Assembly: GCF_003363435.1 (NCBI RefSeq)
Contig: NZ_QRCT01000007.1
Location: 62,001-126,000 of the forward strand
Length of the DNA: 64,000 bases
Source of the DNA: Anaerosacchariphilus polymeriproducens
GTDB taxonomy: Bacteria > Bacillota > Clostridia > Lachnospirales > Lachnospiraceae
Direction: 5' to 3'
The notes beneath the pieces were generated by a model that worked only from the letters and a program-made list of their open reading frames with translations, did no database searches and was not told the origin of the DNA. Shown piece after piece: positions 53,901 through 62,528 of the stretch (the first letter of the stretch is position 1; each line of letters starts with the position of its first letter). Position numbers and translations under genes: made by a program.

Positions 53901-53916
53901 CGGTCAAAAACGGTCA
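53901..53916. promoter_or_regulatory. Tandem CGGTCA sites upstream of fruR
   Basis: Two CGGTCA hexamers (53901-53906, 53911-53916) are spaced exactly 10 bp apart. Inverted copies lie at 54028 and 54048 near the promoter. Confidence 0.5.
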
Positions 53917-54027
53917 TATAATATTGGTAAAAAATCAAATAGTTTGAAAGATAAACAAAAAAGTAGGAACAAAAACGTAAACTTGTACATCGTGCACAAA
54001 AATGAGCTATAATTTTGTGGAATAATT

Positions 54028-54069
54028 CGACCGAATTTGATTTACAATGACCGAAAATGATGGTATTAT
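54028..54069 (+). promoter_or_regulatory. fru promoter with GACCGAA operator repeats
   Basis: TTTACA (54041-54046), 17 bp and TATTAT (54064-54069) form the promoter. GACCGAA repeats at 54029-54035 and 54049-54055 lie 20 bp apart, the second inside the spacer. These fit binding by the DeoR-type FruR encoded downstream. A second TATAAT is at 54008-54013, and a near-palindrome TTGTACA...TGCACAA at 53983-53999. Confidence 0.6.
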
Positions 54070-54122
54070 TTTCTTAAGAAAATATTAAAAAATGTTTTAA
54101 GAATCGTGAGAGGAGAAATACT

Positions 54123-54875
54123 ATGCTTATCGAAGAAAGACATCGTCAAATTCTAGACATTGTAGAAGAAAGAAAAAGTGTAACTATTCAGGAAATAATT
54201 GATAAATTAAATATTTCTGAATCTACAGCCAGACGTGATCTAACTGTGCTTGATGCTCACGGTCAACTTATAAAAGTCCACGGAGGAGCAACCGCATTAG
54301 GCATGAATTATTATACAAAAGATGACGATGTTTCCTACAGACAGGATCTGAATCGGGAAGAAAAAAGAGAGATCGTAGAATATGCGGCTACTTTGATTCG
54401 TTCGAATGATTTTGTATATCTTGATGCAGGAACCACGACAGAGATGTTGATTGATTATATTACAGAAAAAAATGCCGTTTTTGTTACAAATGGTACTGTT
54501 CATGCCAAAAAGCTGGCACAAAATGGGTGTAGGACTTATATACTTGGAGGAGAATTAAAAGTAGCAACTGAGGCTGTCGTAGGTGCTGAAGCTGTTGCCG
54601 GATTAGAAAAATATAATTTCACGAAAGGATTTTTCGGTACGAATGGTATAAGTTTACAGAAAGGGTTTACAACGCCTGATGTTAGCGAAGCAATGGTAAA
54701 GCGTGTTGCTATGAAGCAGTGTGATGATTGTTATGCTTTGGCAGATTCTTCTAAATTTAATCATATTTCATCTGTTACTTTTGCAGACTTCGAAAAAGCT
54801 AAAATAATTACGACTTCAATAAAAAACGAAGAATATAAAAAATGCAAAAATATTTTGGAGGTAAATAAGAGATGA
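54123..54875 (+). CDS. fruR: DeoR-family repressor of fructose utilisation (FruR-like)
   Basis: The 250-residue regulator has an N-terminal DeoR helix-turn-helix (ERHRQILDIVEERKSVTIQEIIDKLNISESTARRDLTVLD) and a C-terminal sugar-phosphate-sensing domain (YLDAGTTTEMLIDYI; GTNGIS; DSSKFN). It is the first gene of fruR-fruK-fruA-ptsI, the usual Firmicute order. Fructose-1-phosphate is the likely inducer, from family knowledge. GGAG precedes the ATG, and the stop overlaps fruK by 4 nt. Confidence 0.9.
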   Translation: MLIEERHRQILDIVEERKSVTIQEIIDKLNISESTARRDLTVLDAHGQLIKVHGGATALGMNYYTKDDDVSYRQDLNREEKREIVEYAATLIRSNDFVYLDAGTTTEMLIDYITEKNAVFVTNGTVHAKKLAQNGCRTYILGGELKVATEAVVGAEAVAGLEKYNFTKGFFGTNGISLQKGFTTPDVSEAMVKRVAMKQCDDCYALADSSKFNHISSVTFADFEKAKIITTSIKNEEYKKCKNILEVNKR

Positions 54876-55780
54876 TATATACTGTAACTTTTAATCCATC
54901 TTTAGATTATATTGTAAGTGTTGAAAATTTTAAAGTTGGTGTGATTAATCGAACAAAAAGTGAGCAGATACTAGCTGGAGGCAAAGGAATTAATGTTTCC
55001 ACAGTATTGACTAATTTGGGAGTTCAAAATACTGCATTAGGATTTATAGCAGGATTTACCGGCGCAGAGATAGAAAGAGCGTTAAATGCTCATGGCTGTC
55101 TGACGGATTTTATTAAAATTCCTGAAGGGATGTCCAGAATAAATATAAAACTCAGATCAAATGAGGAAAGTGAAATTAATGGACAGGGACCGGTTATTGG
55201 AGATAGTGAATTAAAACAGCTAAATGAAAAATTAAGTATATTAAATGAAGATGATATTTTGGTATTAGCAGGAAGTATTCCAAATACAATGCCAGACTCG
55301 ATTTATGAAGAGATATTAGAAAAACTAGAAAATAAAAAAATGAAAGTAGTCGTTGATGCTACAGGGGATTTGCTGGTGAATGTTCTGAAATATCATCCTT
55401 TTTTAATTAAGCCAAATAATCACGAACTGGGTGAAATATTTGGTAAAGTTTTAAAGAGTAATGATGAAATTATTAAATATGCAAAAGAACTTCAAAAAAT
55501 GGGTGCAAGAAACGTGTTGATTTCTATGGCTGGAGATGGAGCGATTTTTGTTACAGAAGATGGTAAAACTTTTGAAAGTCCGGCACCAAAAGGAAAATTG
55601 GTAAATTCTGTAGGAGCTGGGGACTCTATGGTAGCAGGATTTTTGACGGGATATCTGAAAGAAGGAGATTATAAATTTGCATTTAAAATGGGTATCTCAG
55701 CAGGAAGTGCAAGTGCTTTTTCGGAAGAACTTGCAACAGAACAGGAAGTACAAAATATTCTAAAGAGCTTAACATTCTAA
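54872..55780 (+). CDS. fruK: 1-phosphofructokinase
   Basis: A PfkB-family kinase converting fructose-1-phosphate to fructose-1,6-bisphosphate. The 302-residue length is normal. The start MIYTVTFNPSLDYIV, the LAGGKGINVS glycine-rich block and the C-terminal NSVGAGDSMVAGF signature with the catalytic Asp are intact. It is translationally coupled to fruR (ATGA overlap) and precedes fruA, so the product of FruA transport is its substrate. Confidence 0.95.
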   Translation: MIYTVTFNPSLDYIVSVENFKVGVINRTKSEQILAGGKGINVSTVLTNLGVQNTALGFIAGFTGAEIERALNAHGCLTDFIKIPEGMSRINIKLRSNEESEINGQGPVIGDSELKQLNEKLSILNEDDILVLAGSIPNTMPDSIYEEILEKLENKKMKVVVDATGDLLVNVLKYHPFLIKPNNHELGEIFGKVLKSNDEIIKYAKELQKMGARNVLISMAGDGAIFVTEDGKTFESPAPKGKLVNSVGAGDSMVAGFLTGYLKEGDYKFAFKMGISAGSASAFSEELATEQEVQNILKSLTF

Positions 55781-55832
55781 TTAACTATCATTTAAAAGAG
55801 TGTTGATGATAATATTTTAAGGAGGAAGGAAA

Positions 55833-57761
55833 ATGAAAATTACTGACTTACTTGTAAAGACAGGAATTGATCTTGATGGAAAAGCATCCTCAAAAAAGGA
55901 TGCCATTGAAAAGATGGTAGACTTAATGGTTAAAACAGGAAAGATCAACAATCCGGAAGTTTACAAAGCCGGGGTGTTTGCAAGAGAAGAGGAAGGAACT
56001 ACAGGTATTGGAGAAGGTATCGCTATTCCTCATTGTAAAAGTGACGCAGTAAATGCGCCGGGACTTGCTTGTATGGTATTGAAAGATGGGGTGGATTATG
56101 ATTCCCTTGATGGTCAGCCGGTACATTTGATTTTTTTAATTGCAGCACCTGACACGGAAGAAAACGTGCATTTGGATGTATTAAGCCGTTTATCCGTATT
56201 GTTAATGGATGAAACGTTTACATCCAACTTACGTAATGCAAAAACAGTAGAAGAATTTTTGTCTGTAATTGATAAAGCGGAAAGCGCTAAAATGCAGAGA
56301 GAAGGGGGAACGAATATGAGTAAAGGATTGAAATTATTAGCAGTAACAGCTTGCCCTACAGGTATTGCACATACTTATATGGCAGCAGAAAATCTGGATA
56401 AAAAAGCTAGGGCAGCAGGACATTCTATTAAAGTTGAGACCAGAGGTTCCGGTGGAGCCAAAAATGTATTGACGAATCAAGAAATTGCAGAAGCAGATTG
56501 TATTATTATAGCAGCAGATACAAAAGTGCCTATGGAACGTTTTGACGGTAAGAAAGTGATTCAAAGACAAGTATCTGATGGAATTGGAAAAGCGGATGAA
56601 TTAATTGCGTTGGCTGAAAGTGGAAATGTACCTATATATCATTCTACTGGAACAGAAAAAACATCATCTTCCAATACATCAAGTGGAAGTATTGGACATC
56701 AAATATATAAGCACTTAATGAGTGGTGTATCCCATATGTTGCCTTTTGTTGTTGGCGGGGGTATATTAATAGCAATCGCGTTTTTAATTGATTCACGATT
56801 AGTAGATTTGAAAACAGTAGAAGATTTATCAAAATTCGGTACGATTACACCTGTTGCCGCATTCTTTAAAAGTATTGGTGGTGGGGCGTTTGGATTTATG
56901 CTACCGATTCTTGCTGGATACATTGCTATGAGTATAGCAGATAGACCAGGTCTTGCAGTAGGTTTTGTTGGTGGATTGATTGCATCAAGTGGAACTGTTC
57001 TTGCAGCAGTTCCTGGATTGAAAACTGGAAACTCAGGATTTTTAGGTGCATTAGTAGCTGGATTTTTAGCTGGATATGTAGTATTATTATTAAAGAAAGT
57101 ATTTAGTGTATTACCAGAGAGCTTAGAAGGGATTAAACCTGTATTGTTATATCCATTGTTCGGTATATTAATTGTTGGTTGTATTATGGTCTTTATCGTA
57201 GAACCACCGGTAGGTTTATTAAATTTAACAATGAATAATGGCTTGAAAAGTATGAGCGGTTCTGGTAAAATTCTACTTGGATTGATTGTTGGTGGTATGA
57301 TGTCAGTAGATATGGGTGGTCCTGTTAATAAAGCTGCTTATGTATTTGGTACGGCATCTATTACATCAGGAAATTTCGATATTATGGCAGCAGTTATGGT
57401 TGGTGGTATGGTACCTCCACTAGCTTGTTCCTTAGCTACTTTTCTTTTTAAGAATAAATTTACAGATGAAGAGAGAAAAGCTGGTCCTACCAACATTGTT
57501 ATGGGGTTATCCTTTATTTCAGAAGGTGCAATTCCATTTGCGGCAGCAGATCCTATTCGTGTGATTATACCATGTATTATCGGTTCTGCAGCATCAGGCG
57601 CATTATCAATGTTATTTAATTGTACTTTGATGGCACCTCATGGTGGAATCTTTGTGTTTCCATTAGTAGGTAATGCTTTAATGTACATTGTTTCATTATT
57701 AATTGGTACCGCTGTAGCAGGAGTACTAATGGGTCTTATTAAAAAACCTATTGAACAGTAA
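55833..57761 (+). CDS. fruA: Fructose-specific PTS enzyme IIABC
   Basis: The 642-residue permease imports fructose as fructose-1-phosphate. IIA: residues 1-~150 with phospho-histidine H67 in IAIPHCKSDA. IIB: residues ~163-270 with C174 in AVTACPTGIAHTYMAAE. IIC: from ~290 to the end, with several membrane helices. An ATG at 56316 (residue 162, start of IIB) is preceded by AAGGGGG, so a separate IIBC product might be made from an internal start. AGGAGG lies before the main start. Confidence 0.94.
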   Translation: MKITDLLVKTGIDLDGKASSKKDAIEKMVDLMVKTGKINNPEVYKAGVFAREEEGTTGIGEGIAIPHCKSDAVNAPGLACMVLKDGVDYDSLDGQPVHLIFLIAAPDTEENVHLDVLSRLSVLLMDETFTSNLRNAKTVEEFLSVIDKAESAKMQREGGTNMSKGLKLLAVTACPTGIAHTYMAAENLDKKARAAGHSIKVETRGSGGAKNVLTNQEIAEADCIIIAADTKVPMERFDGKKVIQRQVSDGIGKADELIALAESGNVPIYHSTGTEKTSSSNTSSGSIGHQIYKHLMSGVSHMLPFVVGGGILIAIAFLIDSRLVDLKTVEDLSKFGTITPVAAFFKSIGGGAFGFMLPILAGYIAMSIADRPGLAVGFVGGLIASSGTVLAAVPGLKTGNSGFLGALVAGFLAGYVVLLLKKVFSVLPESLEGIKPVLLYPLFGILIVGCIMVFIVEPPVGLLNLTMNNGLKSMSGSGKILLGLIVGGMMSVDMGGPVNKAAYVFGTASITSGNFDIMAAVMVGGMVPPLACSLATFLFKNKFTDEERKAGPTNIVMGLSFISEGAIPFAAADPIRVIIPCIIGSAASGALSMLFNCTLMAPHGGIFVFPLVGNALMYIVSLLIGTAVAGVLMGLIKKPIEQ

Positions 57762-57784
57762 GAAAAAATAAGGTGTGTATTAAA

Positions 57785-59404
57785 ATGACGAAGTTTAAAG
57801 GCGAAAGTGTATATTCAGGTATTGCGATTGGAAAGTTATGCCTGTATAGCAAAAATGAAAAGAAAATTGAAAGAAATCATGTAACTGATGTAGAAAATGA
57901 AAAAAAGAGATTCGAAGATGCAAAGACAGAAGCGATCAATCAGCTTAAAGTTTTGTATGACAAAGCATTAGCTAATGTTGGAGAAACGAATGCTTTGATC
58001 TTCGAAGTTCACCAAATGATGTTAGAGGATTTGGACTATATAGAGTCCGTCCTCAACATTATTAATACCCAGGGTGTTAATGCAGAATACGCTGTGGGTA
58101 CTACAGGAGACAACTTTTCTGCAATGTTTGAGGCAATGGATGATGCTTATATGCAGGGGAGAGCGGCAGATATTCGTGATATTACAGAACGTTTGTTGAA
58201 TATTTTAAACGGATCTAATACAGATGGTTTAAAATTGGAAGAACCGGTTATTATCTGTGCGGAGGATTTGGCTCCAAGTGAAACAGTACAGCTTGAAAAA
58301 GATAAGTTATTAGGATTTGTCACAAGACAGGGCAGTGCCAATTCACATACGGCAATTCTTGCCAGAACCATGGATATTCCTGCAGTGATTCAGGCTAATA
58401 TTGAAATGCTTCCGGAATATAATGGGAAATTAGTTGCTTTGGATGGTTTTACAGGTAATATTTACTTGGATCCGGATGAAGAAACTCTTTCTGAAATGAA
58501 AGCAAAGCAACAAAAATGTATTGAAGAAAAGGAACTTTTACAGACGTTAAAAGGGAAAGAGAACGTAACGCAATCCGGCCAGGTAGTACAATTGTATGCT
58601 AACATTGGTAACACTAAGGATGTAGCAGCTGTATTGAAAAATGATGCAGGTGGAATTGGTTTATTCCGTAGTGAATTTTTGTATTTGGAAAGCAGCGACT
58701 ACCCAACAGAGAATGAACAATTCTTAAAATACAAAGCAGTTGCTGAAAATATGGCAGGAAAGAAAGTTATTATCCGAACATTAGACATTGGTGCGGATAA
58801 ACAGGTTGATTATTTCGAAATGGAAAAGGAAGAAAATCCAGCTTTGGGATATCGGGCAATTCGAATCTGTTTAGACAGACCGGAAATTTTCAAAACTCAA
58901 CTTCGTGCACTTTACCGTGCGTCTGTTTATGGACAGATTGCGATTATGTTCCCGATGATTATTTCTGTATCTGAAGTACTGCAGGTTAAAGAAATTATTA
59001 AAGAAGTAAAAGAAGAACTAAAGGCTCAGGAAATTCCGTTTAAGGATGTGGAACTTGGTATCATGATTGAAACTCCAGCTGCGGCTATTATGAGTGATGA
59101 ATTGGCGAAAGAAGTTGATTTCTTCAGTATAGGTACAAATGATTTGACGCAATATACATTGGCAATCGACCGTCAAAATCCTAAACTTGGAAAAATTAAT
59201 GACTCACATCATCCGGCAGTTTTAAGATTGATAGAAATGGTTGTGAAAAATGCTCATGCCAATGGCATCTGGGCTGGTATTTGCGGTGAATTAGGAGCCG
59301 ATACTTCACTTACTGAATGGTTCTTAAAAATAGGAGTAGATGAACTTTCTGTATCTCCGAGTATGGTATTGAAAGTGCGTAAGCAGGTAAGAGAAACGAA
59401 ATAA
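57785..59404 (+). CDS. ptsI: Phosphoenolpyruvate-protein phosphotransferase (enzyme I)
   Basis: Transfers phosphate from PEP to HPr at the head of the PTS. The phospho-histidine is H188 in RQGSANSHTAILART. The PEP-binding IGLFRSEFLYL, RTLDIGADKQ and the C-terminal GICGE cysteine are intact. The 539-residue length is somewhat shorter than the ~570 typical, mainly at the C-terminus. The ATG at 57785 follows AAGGTG; a GTG at 57773 is possible but lies inside that site. No ptsH is present beside it. Confidence 0.95.
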   Translation: MTKFKGESVYSGIAIGKLCLYSKNEKKIERNHVTDVENEKKRFEDAKTEAINQLKVLYDKALANVGETNALIFEVHQMMLEDLDYIESVLNIINTQGVNAEYAVGTTGDNFSAMFEAMDDAYMQGRAADIRDITERLLNILNGSNTDGLKLEEPVIICAEDLAPSETVQLEKDKLLGFVTRQGSANSHTAILARTMDIPAVIQANIEMLPEYNGKLVALDGFTGNIYLDPDEETLSEMKAKQQKCIEEKELLQTLKGKENVTQSGQVVQLYANIGNTKDVAAVLKNDAGGIGLFRSEFLYLESSDYPTENEQFLKYKAVAENMAGKKVIIRTLDIGADKQVDYFEMEKEENPALGYRAIRICLDRPEIFKTQLRALYRASVYGQIAIMFPMIISVSEVLQVKEIIKEVKEELKAQEIPFKDVELGIMIETPAAAIMSDELAKEVDFFSIGTNDLTQYTLAIDRQNPKLGKINDSHHPAVLRLIEMVVKNAHANGIWAGICGELGADTSLTEWFLKIGVDELSVSPSMVLKVRKQVRETK

Positions 59405-59430
59405 AAATTACATATAGTGTAATTTTGTTT
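59404..59430 (+). terminator. First terminator after ptsI
   Basis: AAAATTACA (59404-59412) with TGTAATTTT (59418-59426) is followed by GTTT. It starts at the last base of the stop codon. Confidence 0.65.
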
Positions 59431-59431
59431 G

Positions 59432-59473
59432 AGGCATGGGACTGGTTTGAAGGTTCTGTGCCTTGTTTTTTAT
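59432..59473 (+). terminator. Second terminator after ptsI
   Basis: AGGCA (59432-59436) with TGCCT (59459-59463), extended inward by GGGAC/GTTCT-type pairing, is followed by a T-run. The remaining stretch to 59652 is AT-rich with no supported gene. Confidence 0.6.
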
Positions 59474-59652
59474 GGTAGGGTTAAGATGTTTATCTTACAT
59501 CTAAAAATGTGGAAAAGAATGATTAATATCTCAATATAAAAACATATTAAGAATATAATGCGCTAAAATTGGAAAATCACATAAATAGAAAAACATATCA
59601 GAATTATCAGTGAATTTCAAGTGGGAAAATAGTACTAATTTGTCATATTTTA

Positions 59653-59681
59653 TTGACATCAAATCCCATCATTGCTATAAT
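59653..59681 (+). promoter_or_regulatory. Consensus sigma-A promoter of the WXG100-like pair
   Basis: A full-consensus TTGACA (59653-59658), 17 bp and TATAAT (59676-59681). Strong constitutive expression of the two downstream small proteins is expected. Confidence 0.9.
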
Positions 59682-59719
59682 TTGTTATGTTAAAATTCTA
59701 ATAAAGGGAGGAATAATTG

Positions 59720-60019
59720 ATGAGTCAAGTAGGTATAAAACATAACGAGGTAATTACTGCTTCTAGTAATCTAAAGAAAGAAGCAAAAAAAATGGAGACT
59801 TTAAATTCTGATTTAGAGACGTTACAGACTAAAATGAAAGGCTTCTGGGAAAGTAGCGAATCGGAAGCATTCCATTTAGGATATAATAAATTTCAAAGCT
59901 CATTGGCTGAGTTATCTACAGTTATAAAAAGTATTGCTAATTGGGCAGATACAACTCAAGCAAATTACGAAAACAACGATAATAAAGGTGCACAATTTTA
60001 TGGTTCTATTTTTAAATAG
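59720..60019 (+). CDS. WXG100-like small protein A (type VII secretion substrate candidate)
   Basis: A 99-residue all-helical protein with the layout of WXG100/EsxA: a helix, a turn with W (FWESSESEAF, W-x-S in place of W-x-G), and a second helix of similar length. There is no signal peptide. GGGAGG precedes the ATG at 59720. It heads a two-gene unit with protein B behind a consensus promoter. Secretion by a type VII system is inferred from fold and size; no secretion-machinery gene is seen nearby, unless the truncated gene at the window end is related. Confidence 0.8.
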   Translation: MSQVGIKHNEVITASSNLKKEAKKMETLNSDLETLQTKMKGFWESSESEAFHLGYNKFQSSLAELSTVIKSIANWADTTQANYENNDNKGAQFYGSIFK

Positions 60020-60048
60020 GATAGACATATGAAAAGGGAGTGAATAAA

Positions 60049-60351
60049 ATGGCAAAAGATATTAGAACAGACGAGGAACAACTAAAAGAAGCAGGAAAAG
60101 AGTTTATACAAGCAGGTGTTAATTTAAATAAATATTTAAAAGATACAGATGGATATGTAAATGATATAACAAGTCGTGGTCTTGAAGGAAGAGCACAAAA
60201 GAAACTTATTGAAACATATCAACAACTAAGTACTGAATTATCTAAGTACCCGAAGAAACTCAATCAAATTGGAGAATCTTTAGTAACTTCAGCTGCAAAC
60301 AGTCAAAAAATTGATGAAGCAGCAGAACAGGCAGCTTCTATTAAGATGTAA
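60049..60351 (+). CDS. WXG100-like small protein B
   Basis: A 100-residue helical protein (MAKDIRTDEEQLKEAGKEFIQ...) with a central GLEGRAQKKLIETYQQL turn and a Ser/Ala/Glu-rich second helix ending ASIKM. There is no tryptophan at the turn, so it is a divergent member or a chaperone-like partner of protein A. GGGAG precedes the ATG at 60049. The gene ends just before a 19-bp terminator. A heterodimer with protein A is plausible, as for EsxA/EsxB. Confidence 0.75.
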   Translation: MAKDIRTDEEQLKEAGKEFIQAGVNLNKYLKDTDGYVNDITSRGLEGRAQKKLIETYQQLSTELSKYPKKLNQIGESLVTSAANSQKIDEAAEQAASIKM

Positions 60352-60372
60352 TCGGTATATTAAGAATATATA

Positions 60373-60413
60373 AAATTTTGGGGTGTGATTCTTTGAATCA
60401 CACCCCAAAATTT
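60373..60413. terminator. Perfect 19-bp bidirectional terminator
   Basis: Arms 60373-60391 and 60395-60413 are perfectly complementary around a TTT loop. A-rich and T-rich tails flank it. It separates the WXG100-like pair from the converging glycosidase operon. Confidence 0.9.
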
Positions 60414-60465
60414 ATTATATAGCGCTAAAAATAGTAGTTTGTTTTTTAAAATTGACTTTTTCAAA

Positions 60466-61425
60466 TCAATAAGTAGGCCACTTATTAGAGTCGAAATATA
60501 AATCACTAATCAACAAAGTTGGAGCCCCATTATTTTGGGCATCATAGGCATGACGGGCGATTACCCATGAACTGCCATTCTGATATACGTATTCTCCTCC
60601 GGGACCTTTCCATCTACTGTTTCCTGAATCCAGAAGAGAATAACCGCCATTTCTCATATCAACTCCTTGCTTATTTACAAATGGTCCGGTAATATTTTTT
60701 GAACGCCCATAAACGGTTTTATAGGTACTATTAACGCCATTACAGCACTTATCGATTGAAGCAAATAAATAGTAATATCCATTCGCATAAATCATGCTGG
60801 CACCTTCAATCCCACCATTTCTTTTTGCAATTGAATATTTAGTGCCACTAGGTTTCATTGTAGAAGCATTTAATCTTACTACATGTAGGCCATCAAACCA
60901 AGAACCATAAACAAGCCAGGGTTTTCCGGAAGCGTCGATTACAAGATTAGGATCAATAGCGTTAAAAGAATCTTTTCCGGCTTTCGATGATAGTACGACA
61001 CCTTCATCTTTCCAATCTCCTTTGTTTACACTTGTACAAGACATGAGACCGATGGCAGAATTATTTTTGCCGAATTCTGAAACAGAATAATACATCCAGT
61101 ATCTTCCATTGAAAAATTTTAAATCAGGAGCCCAAACATCATTTTTGCCCATGTTAGGTGCATACTGTCTCCACCAGGATAATTCAGAACTAAACACGGG
61201 AATACCTTGACGCCATACTTTTCCATCATTTGAATATTTCATAGGAAGGCCAGCTCCAGTACTGGGTGACCACCAGGTGTTACCGTCTTTTGCAAGGGTT
61301 GGATCATGAGAGCCTATATCTCCTGATAATGGCCATGCAGCAGCTGATACTGGTAGGTTTGCTTTAGATATTACAAATAATAAGATAGCTGTTGCCAAAA
61401 TAAATTTAGATTTATATTTTAACAT
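60466..61425 (-). CDS. Arabinan endo-1,5-alpha-L-arabinosidase, GH43, secreted
   Basis: A secreted arabinanase acting on pectic arabinan. The signal peptide is KSKFILATAILLFVISKANLPVSA. GH43 features: the first catalytic Asp in GSHDPTLAKDGNTWWS, the second in AIDPNLVIDASGKPWLVYGSW, and the acid Glu in GGIEGASMIY. The 319-residue length matches single-domain AbnA proteins. No carbohydrate-binding module or dockerin is present. It is the third gene of the minus-strand glycosidase operon. Confidence 0.92.
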   Translation of the reverse strand: MLKYKSKFILATAILLFVISKANLPVSAAAWPLSGDIGSHDPTLAKDGNTWWSPSTGAGLPMKYSNDGKVWRQGIPVFSSELSWWRQYAPNMGKNDVWAPDLKFFNGRYWMYYSVSEFGKNNSAIGLMSCTSVNKGDWKDEGVVLSSKAGKDSFNAIDPNLVIDASGKPWLVYGSWFDGLHVVRLNASTMKPSGTKYSIAKRNGGIEGASMIYANGYYYLFASIDKCCNGVNSTYKTVYGRSKNITGPFVNKQGVDMRNGGYSLLDSGNSRWKGPGGEYVYQNGSSWVIARHAYDAQNNGAPTLLISDLYFDSNKWPTY

Positions 61426-61452
61426 TTTTTATACCTTCCTTTATTAATATTT

Positions 61453-62454
61453 TTAATTTCCAAGTTGTTGTTTAATCCATTTTCCGGCATCAGTTAATTC
61501 ATTATCAGTCCAGCCGGAAATACTAGTGTTACTATTTTTAATCAATGCGGATGATTCGCTTTTATTTGAAAGATTCCACTTTGTATAGCTAATTTGATTT
61601 TGATTCAAAAAATTCATCCAATTTTCAGCCTCTTCTGTATTAATTTGACCTCCGCCTGATGAATCACATATACTAAATTCGCTGACAAATATAGGTAATC
61701 CGTTATTCAAAGCAGTTTGTACCTTGTCGCGTATTTCCTGTTTATGCGTTGCTGCATAAAAATGACATGCATACATTAGATTATTGCCACTAAGTGGATC
61801 TTTTGATGCAACATCTACATCCTGAGACCAAGTTGGTGTTCCTACAATAATTACAGCATTTTTATTAAAATTTCGTATGACTGGTATTACGTCTTGTGCG
61901 TAAGTTTTTATATCAGACCAACTGGTACCGCCATTTGGCTCATTACAAATTTCATAAATGACATTATCATAAGATGCATATTTTTCCGCCATTTCAGCAA
62001 AGAATTTCTTTGCTTCTTCCTTATGTGTATTAGGATTCCCATCATTTAGTATGTGCCAATCAATAACTACGTACATTCCTAAATCAGTGGCTGCCTTTAC
62101 GCCTTTATCGATTAGACTTTTCAGCTCACCTTGATTACCGCCTGTTAGATAACCATTATATTCTTCTGTATATAAAGATAGTCTGATAAGATTACCGCCC
62201 CAGTCGCGAATTGTTTGAAAGGCATCTTTATTAACATAATCAGGAAACCATGCGATTCCATGCGTACTTACACCTTTTAACTGAAATGCTTGTCCATTCT
62301 TATCTACCAGTTGTGTTCCTTGTACTGATAACTTACCATGCTCAGAAAATGGGGTTTGACTCATAGCCTTACATTCTTTTGTGCTTAAAAACATGCATAT
62401 TACTAGTAATGCAGTCATTATCATTATAACTGTACTTTTTTTCTTCATTAACAT
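61453..62454 (-). CDS. Endoglucanase (cellulase), GH5, secreted
   Basis: A secreted beta-1,4-glucanase, GH5 subfamily 2-like. The signal peptide is followed by GQAFQLKGVSTHGIAWFPDYVNKDA. The acid/base Glu is in VIYEICNEPNGGTSW and the nucleophile Glu in PIFVSEFSICD. The 333-residue length is a bare catalytic domain. AAAGGA precedes the ATG. It is co-oriented with the arabinanase 27 nt downstream, and together they attack plant cell walls. Confidence 0.93.
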   Translation of the reverse strand: MLMKKKSTVIMIMTALLVICMFLSTKECKAMSQTPFSEHGKLSVQGTQLVDKNGQAFQLKGVSTHGIAWFPDYVNKDAFQTIRDWGGNLIRLSLYTEEYNGYLTGGNQGELKSLIDKGVKAATDLGMYVVIDWHILNDGNPNTHKEEAKKFFAEMAEKYASYDNVIYEICNEPNGGTSWSDIKTYAQDVIPVIRNFNKNAVIIVGTPTWSQDVDVASKDPLSGNNLMYACHFYAATHKQEIRDKVQTALNNGLPIFVSEFSICDSSGGGQINTEEAENWMNFLNQNQISYTKWNLSNKSESSALIKNSNTSISGWTDNELTDAGKWIKQQLGN

Positions 62455-62528
62455 ATTAAATCCTTTCTATTTTGCTTAAGTATAAGAGTATTTTAAGTAT
62501 CTTCATAAGTAAAAATCACTATTAAATA

